Source: Piscicola geometra
Lineage: Eukaryota; Annelida; Clitellata; Hirudinida; Piscicolidae
Length of the DNA stretch: 64,000 bases
NCBI GenBank assembly: GCA_943735955.1
Contig: OX030962.1
Span: 2,399,610-2,463,609, forward strand
Direction of reading: 5' to 3'
Positions within the stretch are counted from its first letter, which is position 1, and the number at the start of each line of letters is the position of its first letter. Shown one piece after another: positions 26,001 through 42,419 of this stretch. A model generated the notes under the pieces. The model had not been told where the DNA came from and made no database searches. It worked only from the letters and a program-made list of their open reading frames with translations. The translations under genes were made by a program, and so were the position numbers.

Positions 26001-27350
26001 TAGAGCTACATTTTTTTAAAAAGAGATAGGCTTTCATTGTTTGTTAATTATCTATTTTGTGCAAATGTTCTCTTAAAAGCAGTAAGCAAAGCCTTAAATT
26101 CCATTTCGGTTATTATAATAACACTTCATGAGAGTAACACACGCAAAACAGCGGAGGCGTGAATCTCAAGAAACTATGCGCAACATAAATCATTTCATCT
26201 ACCCATTTTTTTGTGATCTATATATTATTTCAGATTACAAGTTATTTTTAACTCGAAATGAGCCATGCTTTTTAATAATGCAGGAATTCCAGATAAATAC
26301 TCGATAATTTCTGTTAGTAATCATGTATTAGAAACCTATTTATTAAAAAAATAAACTTACCAGCCCCAGATCTCGTGTAATAGTTGGTTGTTATTGTGTG
26401 TTGAATATAAATTCATGCTTGTTTTTGAAGCTCTCTAATTTCTCGTGACCTACGCCAGTCTGTAATTTTTAAATAAATTATGAAAAAAATATTACAGAGG
26501 TTGCGACTTATAAGAGGTTTTTCAAATATATTGTTTGGCCTATAATGAACTTTAATGATTATGTAAAGATTAATTTGAAAATTACTATAATTTTATTTTT
26601 GATAGTTTTATTTTTTTTATAGAGTTTTCGAATTTAAATGGGAAAAAAGATCTTTAATTATTTATTTATAATTTTGTTAGTATTAGTTATAGTTTATTAT
26701 TATTATTAAATTTTTTATTACCTATCTTTTAGTATGGTGGATTTATATTCTGCTGATTAAGTTATTTTGTTGAACGAAAAGCAAAATAGCGATTCTATGA
26801 ATTGTGTGTAATGTATACACTCAATAAGTCAGATGCATAATTAAAAATAATATTGTAGTTTCGAAAAAGCAAGATCAAGTATTGAAGTAGTGGTAATAAA
26901 AGAAGGTAAATATAAAATAAATGAAAATATAATAAATAAAAATATAATAATAACCACTTGAACAAAGTAATAATTGGAAGCCATAAAAGTATCAACGAAA
27001 TAATGAGAATCAAAGCTGTAAAAGCGGAGGAGAATGTTTTATTTATCTTGCTTGCCATTTTAATCGAGAGAATAAATCAAACATTTTGTTTCTTCTTAAT
27101 CGTGGTTCACTTTTAACCAGCGTGTTAATTAAATCAAAGATTGTTTGTATTACCATTAAAATAATCATAAAGTTGCATAATTTATAATTGTATAGGGCTT
27201 CATAAACCACAGGATATTGTGGTCACCAGCCATGTTTAGCCAAACCCTTTTTTTGTTTTTTCATGAACAATATTGTTGAAGGCATAGACATCTTGCATGA
27301 AGTTATTAAATTGTTTTTATCTGTCAATTTCAAAATAGTTTTTTTATTTG
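23021..27350. other. AT-rich noncoding stretch upstream of the zinc-finger gene
   Basis: No exon is supported apart from the leader exon suggested at 27354. The palindromic 30-bp repeat at 25174-25260 is listed separately. Confidence 0.5.
25174..25260. repeat. Three diverged 30-bp repeats around a CGATTCG hairpin
   Basis: Copies start near 25174, 25204 and 25234 (TATTCGA, TATTCGA, TATTAGA). The first contains a perfect hairpin: CGATTCG, loop GTGT, CGAATCG, at 25178-25195. The second and third have decayed stems. This resembles the CGAATATTCGATTCG-type subterminal repeats of hAT-family elements, but no complete element was delimited. Confidence 0.45.
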
Positions 27351-27353
27351 CAG

Positions 27354-27528
27354 GTTGAAGAAAATCAAATTTATAAAATAAATATATTGAAAAAAAAGTA
27401 ACTAGAAAATAGTTTTAAAATTTGACGAGAGTATGAACAATTGTAAAAAATATTGTTAAATACGAGAGAAAAATAATTTTAAAACAAAAATTAATAAATA
27501 ATATTTCAAATTTTGACGTGATAGAAAA
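27354..27528 (+). other. Probable 5' leader of the zinc-finger gene with an upstream 3' splice site
   Basis: A T-rich tract ending TTTTTTTATTTGCAG at 27353 is a good 3' splice site, so the coding exon probably begins at 27354 with a 175-nt untranslated leader. An in-frame TGA at 27514-27516 precedes the ATG at 27529, whose context (GAAAAATGG) is favourable. Confidence 0.5.
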
Positions 27529-30500
27529 ATGGCGTTGACTTGTAATGCAATGACGCAAAATGGGAATTTTTATGATTTTGAAATGAGAATAAGTGCAATG
27601 CAACAACAGCAACAACAACAACAACAACAAATTTCTGACCAGCAACAATCTCAACCGGTCATGAACTTCCAACAACCAAACATCCAACAATCAAACCATC
27701 CCCAACAACTACCGCAACAACTACCCCAGCAACCACTCCAGCAACAACAACAACCTTACCCTCCTTCACAGATGTCTATGCAGTTAGATTACCAGAGGTA
27801 CATTAATCAGCAACAACAAAAACAACATCAATCGCAGCAACAAACACTACAACAGTATTACAACTATCAGTGTTTTTATCAACAACAACAGCAGCAGCAA
27901 CAACAACAACCCCAACAGCCACAACAACAAAAGCTAATGTATAACCAGCTTGTACCTAACCACAACAACAACCAGCTCTTATTCAACAACGATAACCTCA
28001 AAAATGAAAATAGAAGTCAACAAAACTACAATTACCACAACGAAAGCAACAACAACGAACATTTCTCCAACAACAAAATGTCCAGCGACTCTGAAACAGA
28101 GCCTGAAAACGGTGACAAGACGAACCAGCCTGACTTCAAGCAGGAGGGGGATGGACATGGAGCCAAGAGAAGGAAACAACTGAAGCCCATACGAATGCAA
28201 TCGGAAAATAAACCGAAACATGGCAGCCATCACTCTGACAACAACAAAAAGAACTGTCACCCACTTAACAACAACACCAACAACAGCAGTAATAACGGTG
28301 TTATAATTGAAAACAACAACACAAATTACCAACATACTAATTCTAGTCCCTCTTCCGACAATGAAAACACAACATACTCCTCTGTTCGGAATGGTTCATC
28401 TCCCAACAACAATAACAACAACAACAACAATCTTTCAGACAACGAAAGCAACAACGATGAAACATCTTTCAAACAGCCGTCATCCTTCCCTCAAGAGCCT
28501 AACCTCAACTACGACGCACACATACAACAGCGTCAAATACAACAAAAACAAGCAGATCACACTTCATCAATCTCCCATGATTTCACCACTCAACTTTCCA
28601 AAGAAGATCTGGACAAACAAGGTTTCTACCCAGGCGACAACCAACCTCCGAACACGCCCCTTCCCTCTGAAAACTCTTTTCCCACCGCTTATCACCGCTG
28701 TGGACGAGAAATTCTGTTGGGAAACTCGAACAAGTTTTCCGATGACGAAGAGGCCAAACCGAAAGAAGAATCGGATGACAAGATGGAAACTGAAGAGAAT
28801 GTCGATGATAAGAGAGAAGTTCAGTCGGAGCGAACTTTGCAGAAGGAGGCAGAAAAGAAGGATGAGGGTTATTCTCATGAGGGTGTCAGAAGAACAACCA
28901 ATGAAGACGGATTCGAGGAGATGAAAGGTGGGGAAAATGCATCGGAGGCAAGGAAAGAAGACACTTTCCCAAAAAACCTCGACAAGTACGCCGAGCAGTT
29001 TTTCATGTCTCAGTTCGGCTACGCGAACAAAATGACAGAAGGGGATGCCAACCAGTGGAACGAGACCACTCTGATTGACGGCATTCCTGCTAAGCGTAGC
29101 AAAGACGAGAAGGACGAAGGAGGCAAGAGTGGAAAAGTGCTTCACCCTGAGGCTTACTGTGAGTTGTGTGACCGAGAGTTCTGCAACAAGTACTTCCTCA
29201 GGAGACACCGCTCAAACAAGCATGGGATTGTCGATCGGTCCGACTCTCCTCCACTGCCTCCCTCCTCCGAACCTCCTCCGCCCCACCTGTGGCCCATCAT
29301 CTTCTCATCCAAGATGAACAGCTCTAGTCTCGTCTTTCCAGAGTTTCTTCCAGATGGGAAACAAAATCATGAAAACACCAAGTCTCTATCTCCTTCCACC
29401 AAAAACCACCAAGACAGGAGTGGCAGTTGCAGCAGCGCAGAGTCAGATGAAGACGACATGGAAAACCAAAAAGCAAAAAAATCGAAAATCGAGGAGAGTA
29501 TCGACGATGAAAGCTTGAAAAAATCGCCAAAAAGTTCTTCGAAGAACTCTCAAGGAAACTTCCAAATGACTCCACCACCAATGAACGACTTCAAAGCAAT
29601 GGCGAATTTTGTTCTCAACTTCAACCCGTTCATGGCAGCCTCAATGGGTTTGTTCCCTCCAGCTTTCATGAACAACAAAGGAGGCCTCATGGACCCCATG
29701 CTGGACAAGGCGAAGACGGAGTTCGAATCCAAGCAGGGAATGCACGATCCAACAGATCCGATGAAACTCTTGAAGAACATGAACCTCTTCAACCAGGACA
29801 TGCTCATGGGATCCTACAGGAAAGATTTTTTCAACAATTTGATGAACAAATCTCTCAAGAACAACCCTCCCCTGCCTGGAAACTTCTTCATGCCTGGAGC
29901 CTTCAAGAATGCTTTCATGGCCAACAAACCATCGGTCTTTGACAATCTGGACAAAAGTCTCAGTGCCGACAGATTTTTCAAGTGTCACGACGGGAAATTG
30001 CCAACCACGCCAACCAACCTCCCTCCTTCCGCTCTCATCCACTGCGAAATCTGCAAGAAAAGCATGCCAAGCAGACACGCCTTGAACCTCCACATGGTCA
30101 CCTCGCACAACCTCTTCAGGCCTCTGCTGCCCTTCATCGAAGGGGGAGGGATAGACTTCACGACGAAGCCTCGTGGCAAGGGCGATGGCTTCGCTTCGAA
30201 CACAAATTCGAGTGGGACATCTTCGAAGCTGGTTGACAGGGTGCAGTGCGACATTTGCCAGAAGGAGGTGTGCAACAAGTACTTTCTCAAGACGCACAAG
30301 ATCAAGGTGCATGGATGCGACCCCGCTAGTCTGGAACAGCCTGACGAGAGAGGCAACAAGAGCCATAGCAACAACAACAATGCTAATAACAATGCTAATA
30401 ACAATGCAAATAACAACAACAACACTATTACCAATAACAATAATAATAACAACAATAATGCTAATAATAGCAATAATAACAATACTAGCTTCAATGCAAA

Positions 30501-31833
30501 CATCAACAGCAACAACACCCAACAACAAATACAACCCCTAAACTTTTCTCTCGAAAACAACACTGCAGACCCAAACAACAACACCAACAACCCTACCAAC
30601 AACACCGACAACAACCAAGTGGTAGAAAAGCCACGCGAAGAAGAATTGTTGCAAATGGGAATTGACCCCGAGGCGTATTGCGAAATCTGCAAAAAAGAAT
30701 TCTGCAACAAATACTTTCTGAAAACGCATAAGCAGAACATTCATGGAATTAAAATGCCATCTTCGTCATCAGCTTCATCTAGCAACCCTCCTCTCTCCCA
30801 GCATCACTCTTCCTCCTTCAAACCTGAGATGATGCATCTTCCCAGGCCACCCCCCATGGACCAGCCCCAGTTCCCTCTCATTCCCGGCTGGCCTCTCGGA
30901 TACGGCAACAACCACTCTCCCAACTCCGGAAATGTCATGGCTGCACATCTGAACCTCCTCACCGGAGGCACTCAACTCCCGAACAACAATCCCAACAACC
31001 CCAACAACAACTCCAACAATCCAAACAACAATAACAACCCAAACAACCCCATGAACAACAAAAACTTCTTCCCAGGAATTCGGCCAATAAACCCTCTTCT
31101 TTCTGGAGCACATCCTTTTTTTTCTGCTTTCAACCCTCTCTTCCAGTTCACAAAAGACACTGCCAACCTCAACAACCATAACAACAACAACAACATGAAC
31201 ACTAGCAACAACAACAACCAGTCTCAATCTCCAAACAACAAACAAAGCAACGGTAATAACAACGGCAACAACAACAACAACGAAAACAGCAACGATAAAA
31301 AGAATTGGAAATGGAAAGAGCCGGTGAACGCGATGAGAGTGATGTGTGAGATCTGCAACAAAGTGCTCTGTAACAAGTACTTCCTGAAGACTCACATGAT
31401 CAAGAGACATGGTCTCAACTACGACACCATCACTGGACAACTATCGTCCGCCATGCCCAACAACAACAGCAACACACCCACCAGCAAGAACAACACTCCC
31501 AACAACAACGACAAAACACCTCAATTCCCTGGCGATGCGATGTTCAAGTTTGGCAACAACTTCAACAACAATCTCTTCCCCCCGTCTCCCTTCCAACCTT
31601 CACATTTTCAATACCCTCAACTCTTTCAGAAGTTTCCTTTCTCCCCTTCACTCAACCATCCTCCACCTTCAGGATTTGATCAGATGGATCTCAGCAAGCA
31701 GTTTCCCTTTCTGAGACACAACATAAAAAATGAGAACATCGACAGCAACCACAGCAGCAACGAACAACAACAACTCAAAATGGACGGGGATGCTGGATCG
31801 GATGCAGCTCAAAACCTCACAGCTGAACATCTC

Positions 31834-31867
<34 letters not shown>

Positions 31868-33120
31868 CCATAACAGCCAAGACTTGGCAAGTTCCATTGA
31901 ATGGCCTGGACGACAGCAAAGACAACAACAACAACGACAAGTACTATGACAACGGAATCGAAAAGGACGATGAAGGTGATGAAGAAGAAGAAGAGGAAGA
32001 TGAAGAAGAAGAAGAGGGGGTGGTGAGAAGCACAAGTTTCCAGTGCGACCAGTGCAGTGAGACTTTCAACACGGCGATCTCCTTCCACCTCCACCTCCTC
32101 TCCAAACACAACTTCCTCAACCACAACCAGGCACAAGTGTTCAATGGCAGCGCTAAAGTTAATAATGATAATGATGATGGTGAAGATGATGATGAAGTTA
32201 GTGATGATAATGATTGTGATGATACTGATGATAAAAATGAAGACGATGAAGCTCAAGAGAATAATAAAAGCAACAAGGGGGATAACGATGATAATGATGA
32301 TGAAAATAATAATAATAATAATGGAAATGGAACGAACGATGATGATAATGATGACGAAGTGGCGGATGGAAAGAGTGATTCGTGTGTCAAAGATTCTGAA
32401 GTGGAAATAAAGAAGAAGAATGGAGGCAATGAAGAGGGTGATGATGAGCTGCATGAGATGCATGGTGGTGCGAGAAAAAGACACGTGAATGGTGACGAAG
32501 ATGAAATTAGAGATGACGAAGCTGGTGCTGGAAATGACTGCGTTAATGATTACTTGAACGATGCGGAAGGAAGTGTTTTGAAATATCACGCCTCTCAAGA
32601 TAACCAGATTAACAACCGAAGTAACAGCGTTAACCTAAAAAATAGAAAAACCATTTTAAGAATAAAAAGCAAGAAAAGTGGCATTGACAGAGAAACCAAA
32701 TCAAATGACAGCTTCGAGAACGCTCTGAAAAGCCGACCGAGCGTTCTGAAGAGAAAGCACAACTCCAAAAGTGTCAAAAGCAAAAGCTGTGAGAGATCAG
32801 CTAGAACGGAGGATGAAAGAGACGAGTGGGCAGACGAGAATGTCAAAAAGAACAACAAAGAAAACTTCAACGACGCCCTTAACAACCCCTCTGCCACCTT
32901 CAACCCACTCAACAACGAAGGTAAATTCACTTACGCCATGCCGATGGGCGTGCAGAAAAGCTCTGGGGGCATCCAAATGAAGCCATTCCTCCTCTCCGAA
33001 TCAGAAGGACAATCAAATTTCGCCACTTCATTAGTCTACCTGCCCACACTCAGAAAAATTTCGCACCCTTCCGTCGTCACTTTCTCACTCACGCCTCTTT
33101 CTCTCGAGGAAAACGCATAA
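27529..33120 (+). CDS. C2H2 zinc-finger protein with CNKYFL-type fingers, Gln/Asn-rich, 1863 aa
   Basis: Likely a nuclear DNA- or RNA-binding regulator. The frame is open for 5.6 kb without an intron. The N-terminus (residues 25-130) is poly-Gln rich and is followed by Asn/Ser-rich and acidic/basic linkers. Six C2H2 fingers begin at about residues 544, 839, 907, 1051, 1273 and 1506. Fingers 1, 3, 4 and 5 share C-x2-C-x(4)-CNKYFL-x2-H-x4-H, often followed by G; each is preceded by a variable linker, twice starting with PEAYCE. Fingers 2 and 6 are more divergent. Poly-Asn tracts separate the fingers, a Glu/Asp run precedes finger 6 and a long Asp/Asn/Glu-rich segment follows it. The last 45 residues (with PFLLSE, SLVYLP and TFSLTP) lack bias and look like a conserved tail. 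The isolated, widely spaced fingers argue against a tandem-array KRAB/ZAD-type factor. I cannot assign a named orthologue. Large antisense frames here are shadows. Confidence 0.93.
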
Positions 33121-33182
33121 ATTTATCATTTATTTAATTACCAGTCAAATCTTTTCAATCTTTATGTATTTTTCTCCATCTA

Positions 33183-33188
33183 AATAAA
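33183..33188 (+). promoter_or_regulatory. Polyadenylation signal of the zinc-finger gene
   Basis: AATAAA lies 63 nt after the stop codon, and a second AATAAA lies near 33221. Either could end the transcript. Confidence 0.5.
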
Positions 33189-34639
33189 TTTTTCCGTTTT
33201 GTTTGAGCAGATTTTGCATTTAATAAAGTCATCCTAGCCCAGCGCACTTTCTTCATTAGCGCAAAATCTTCAGACAATTCAAATCACAAACTGCCATAAT
33301 TTATCCGAGCAAAAACCGACATTTCATAAAAAATAATAAGTTTTTTATTTTTCGAAAGCATTACATAATCATACGCCATCTTGGTTCCTTCAACGCCAGC
33401 AGGAAAAAGCGACTCAAAAACTTAAATATAGCGATTCAAATGAACCCAAGATGCTTGATGCTGCAACCTTATTTAAATTTGAATTGGACACTTACGATTG
33501 GACAGTTTAAAATATCGATTTTTCAAGCTGCTCTCTGATTCGTTGAGAAATTTCAAAAGTCTAATTAGATTGGTTCAAAATTTGAAGTCGCAATTTAAAT
33601 TTGAATTGTCGCAGTTGCTTGCTTCGATTTTGTCGCATACATTATTCAAATGACGCTCTCAGCCGCTGCAACCCTTCACACTCCATCTCCATCTTTCTCT
33701 CTCTCTCTTTTGTTTTCCCCATTCTTATTTTATTCTTTATACACCTAAAAAATTAACAAGATAACGATAAAAGTGGAAGCAAAGCAATGATGGAGACTTA
33801 CATTTGAGCGGAATTCTTTGCTGATAAAAGAAACGTTTGCAGAGGTATACTATCGCCTTGATTCATGAAAGAGTTAAGTTTGTCTTCAGAAGTTCAGCGC
33901 TAAGCGGTCGGAGGAGATCATTAGACTGATATGGAAAGAAGAACACGGAAATGATCCCGATAATGGCACAAGAGTTCAATCCATAAACCAAATTAAGATG
34001 ATAAGGCTAATAATGATAATACAACAACTGAAACAAAACATTGGCGAATATCTACATTGAAACTTTCAACAGTTACTACAACAGTTTCACTCGCCACAAC
34101 AACACAAGCAACAACACAGTCGGTCTAATAAAAGCTTCAGCTCTGATTACCAGCCCCTCAAGTGGTCATAAAGCCATCATCTCCACCCCCCTCTATAAAG
34201 ATCTCATTTTCTTTATTTATTAAATACACGCATATTCACATCCATAAACTCACGTTTGCACGTGCATTGTCCGTTTATATGTGTTTAGTCATATGTGTGT
34301 GTGTGTGTGTGTGTATAGATGTACCTGTGTGTTTGCCCAGTGATATCCCTAAAGCATTGGCAAAAAAGTTGTACACCACAAATGAAGCACCTTTGCGTAG
34401 TGCCACTCAACGGCGTTCTGGGTGGCATAATGTGTACTTTACAAGGCTGTCTGTAACTAAATCATCACTGACTCTATCTTCCGTGCTATTCCCTTGCTCT
34501 GAGCACTAAGGTTTTGCTAAAACGTGCTAAAAGAAAAACATATTGTAAATTATAAACAAGAGATCAACAATATCCCAAAGCCACTATCATCGCTTGCGCT
34601 AATTACAAAATATCTGATGCAGTCCCTTGTGCAAAGCTT

Positions 34640-34795
<156 letters not shown>

Positions 34796-35171
34796 CATAT
34801 AACCAAGCATACATTTAAAAACAAAATTCACATGGAAGTAATAGACATATCGATCTATATTTAAGCTGGAAAGAATGTTGTTGCTTTGAAAGTTTCTTTT
34901 TTTAATATAGTTTTTTTATCTAATCAATTAAATTTGTTCAACTATAAGGGCCGCATTTATAAATTATATTCAATAGTTATCAAAGTATGAGAATTTATTT
35001 TCGAGTAAAATCGCAAACAGCAACAAGGAAGTCGGCATGAAGCTTTCCACAAGGACTTCACAAGGTTATGGGCCCGCACTAATTATGTCCTCGAACTAGA
35101 AGACAGTTTAAGAAAATAAGAAATGCTTCAAATTCTTTTGCACTCCAATACGCTCCAAAGCGCTTTTCCAT

Positions 35172-35240
35172 TCATCATCACGATCATTATCATCATCATC
35201 ACGATCATTATCATCATCATCACGATCATTATCATCATCT
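35172..35240. repeat. 21-bp minisatellite, three copies
   Basis: The unit CACGATCATTATCATCATCAT starts at 35179, 35200 and 35221, embedded in ATC-rich sequence. Confidence 0.9.
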
Positions 35241-37499
35241 TCTTTCACCGTCATCATCTTGCTTTTTATCCTCCTTACCTTTTTGGCCTCATCTTTTAGT
35301 TATTCCTCTTTCATCTCTGTCAGCATTTTAAGAGCACCCTTGTAAAACAATCTGTTTATTTTTTTAATATTTGCAGCATATTTCCACAACTTCTCTCACA
35401 GCGCAAGTAATAAAAGAGATTTTCATATTTAATTTATTTTACTCAAACTATTTATTTTACTACCTTACTTACTACCTAACTATCTGCCTACCTACCTTCC
35501 CTCTTTCCTACTCAAAACTTCCTACTCAGCATGGTTGTAAGGCATTCAAAGCTCCGATTATTTTCTCATTCTAAAAATTGTTTTTTCCAAGTTTACCTAT
35601 CTCACGTCGTTCGAATGTTTTCCATTCTATCACACATTTCTTGAAAGCAATTAAAATTATCTTACTAATCCACTACTTATTCTTCCATCCATCTATTCGT
35701 TTTCTATTTTTATTGCTGACGTCAGAGCTATTTATTGTCGATGACATCATTGACGACATTTAATGTTCCGATGAATTCTTGAATTAGTGATGAGTTAATT
35801 AAAAAGATCAATTATAATTAGTTAATTATATTATACTCATTAGTAAACATTTATTCTCAAAAACAAAATAGACAAAATACAGTAAAACCTATTGAGTTTA
35901 AAACAACTCCACTATGTAGCATAAAAAATAAAATAATTTCAAAAAAGTTTTAAAATATACAAAGATAAATAATCCAAAAACTCATAAACAACAAAATATG
36001 TGTATAATGCTTTTTCATAAAGTAGTATTTGTACCAATGTAAATACTAAGAGCAGTGGAACTCTAAACTACTGCAGATAAGACCATAATTATCAAAGAAT
36101 ATTCACGTATGTATTGAGTAGCATTTCACAAGAAAACATTTATAGATATGAAACTACACTAGAAGTGTATATATGCATCTGTATTCATATAAAGATACTA
36201 TATGCAAAGCGAAAATAATTATTTACTTTTTCTCATGTTTTGATATTTTTGAGGTTCTTTAAAATTCCTCTAAAAAAAGAAGCTCTTTCAAGGCGATGAA
36301 AGGAAAATGAAGATGGATGGATGGATGAATAAATGGGAGAAAAAATAGATTTAATATTGTTAGTTAATATAGTAATATTAAGTTGAAAAAATCAAATGAG
36401 TGGATAAATTAATGTATGCCGTATGGATAGGTAGTCCAGCCAGAAAATAAATTTAAAATGATAGATATAAAAGTTCAATTATTTGCTTAATAATTAAAAA
36501 AATTTATGGAAAAAATAATAATAATTTTTTTAAAGGTTGTTTGATGTATTTCGCTGAAAATTCTTTATAACCTGTCAAACCTTTATATTTCATTTTTTCT
36601 AATTACTTCACATTTCTATTTTTTTAGATTCACTGGAAAGCACTGGTAGCATTAAAATTTGTTTTCAAGCATTAACTAACTAAAGTCTATTCTTAACGTT
36701 TTTGCCTTTCCATATTTTGTAAAAATTTCATGTTTTTTCTTTTTTTATTTCTTATTTATACTCCCACAAAAATTATAAGAAAATTAATCTAATGGTTTTT
36801 TGCACATTCAAAAAACAAATAGATGATATAGCACTGTTTTTATTGCCAAAAGAATTAAACTTACTTACAGATATTAATATTGTAGGCAGTTTGAAAATAG
36901 AATAGCTTCAGAGCACCTCAATGATTAATGTCCTTGTTTTGTTCATTATTATAATTCAACTTCCCACTATTCACAATTAATTAGAGCTTAAGTAACTTTC
37001 AATATTTTCACAAATACCTATTTAATCACGCAGCATTACCAAGCATACTATTTTCTCTTTCCACCAGCACCACTCCATCACCACAGGCGTCGCAATCCCT
37101 CACCATCACCACATTACCCCCTACATCGCCATCATATTATTATGTCAAAAAACTTTCTGGCTTTTGGTTCTGTAAATACAGTGGCTTGATGTGTTGCTAG
37201 ACCGATAGATTGTGTGTGTTTTAGTGGTAATATTAAGTGTACAGAGGGGTTTGTACATAGCATTATCCACAGGATTCTTTATTTAAACCTTTTTAACAGT
37301 TCTTTTCTCGCATTTCTTGTCTTTAAAAATATAATTATAAAAATACATGTGTGTGTAAATGTACGTGTGTTTGTGTGTGTAGGTGTGAGTGATGCTTGAA
37401 AGGTTTCCCGCAATGGTGACAACCTGGAGCAGCATCTTGCGTTACATTTTTAACGTTTTTCGACTTTATTTTCACAACGTTGCAGTGTCGCAAAGATTT

Positions 37500-37960
37500 T
37501 GAAAACCAATAATACTATTGTTGTAGTTGTTGTCAAGAATGTGTCAAAACGCTTGTCTCGGATTCGACTCTCCAATTCTAACCACGGTTGTACGTGCGAC
37601 TGCGGCTGCTGCGGACGCTGTTGTAGTCACACCTCCGTTTCTTCTTCGCCGTCATCACCACTATTCAGCGATTGATCATCATTTTGATTACGTCACTCAT
37701 CCATGTCATGCATATTTAATTAGGTCACCATGATTTAAGTATGCCATGTCAATGAAGAAGATGATGAGGAGGAGGAGGAGGAGGAGGAGAAGGCGTCATG
37801 GAGGAAAGAAGAGAGCGTCATTGTTACCACGTGAGCTTGTTACTCAAGCGTCAAAGCAACATTTGAAGGAAATTCGCGCTGGAGCACGTGGTCACGCTTA
37901 ATTGATTGTCTAGTTAATCTGTCGTGTGTAATTAATTGATCGATTAGTGTATATAAATAT
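37500..37960. promoter_or_regulatory. Candidate enhancer-like motif cluster
   Basis: A less A/T-rich patch holds TTACGTCA (37688-37695), two perfect CACGTG E-boxes (37828-37833 and 37885-37890), several GCGTCA/CGTCA half sites, TTAATTAGG and a TTAATTGATTG/TAATTAATTGATCGATTAG homeodomain-type cluster at the right end, and a GAGGAG run. No coding frame convinces. Function is inferred from motif density only. Confidence 0.3.
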
Positions 37961-42360
<4,400 letters not shown>

Positions 42361-42419
42361 TTCAGAGAGTCGTGTGGTGTAGATGGAATTTTGTGAAGTA
42401 AAATGGCTTTGTGGATAAA

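Noticed and set aside
28567..32598. Large minus-strand open frames (for example 29641-30534 and 31669-32598) under the zinc-finger gene
   Set aside because: They are antisense shadows created by the AAC/GAT-rich codon use of the real gene; no domains are visible.
34162..34509. 115-codon open frame with an internal acceptor-like TTTGCCCAG
   Set aside because: It spans a GT repeat; no partner exon with a matching phase was found and the protein is not recognised.
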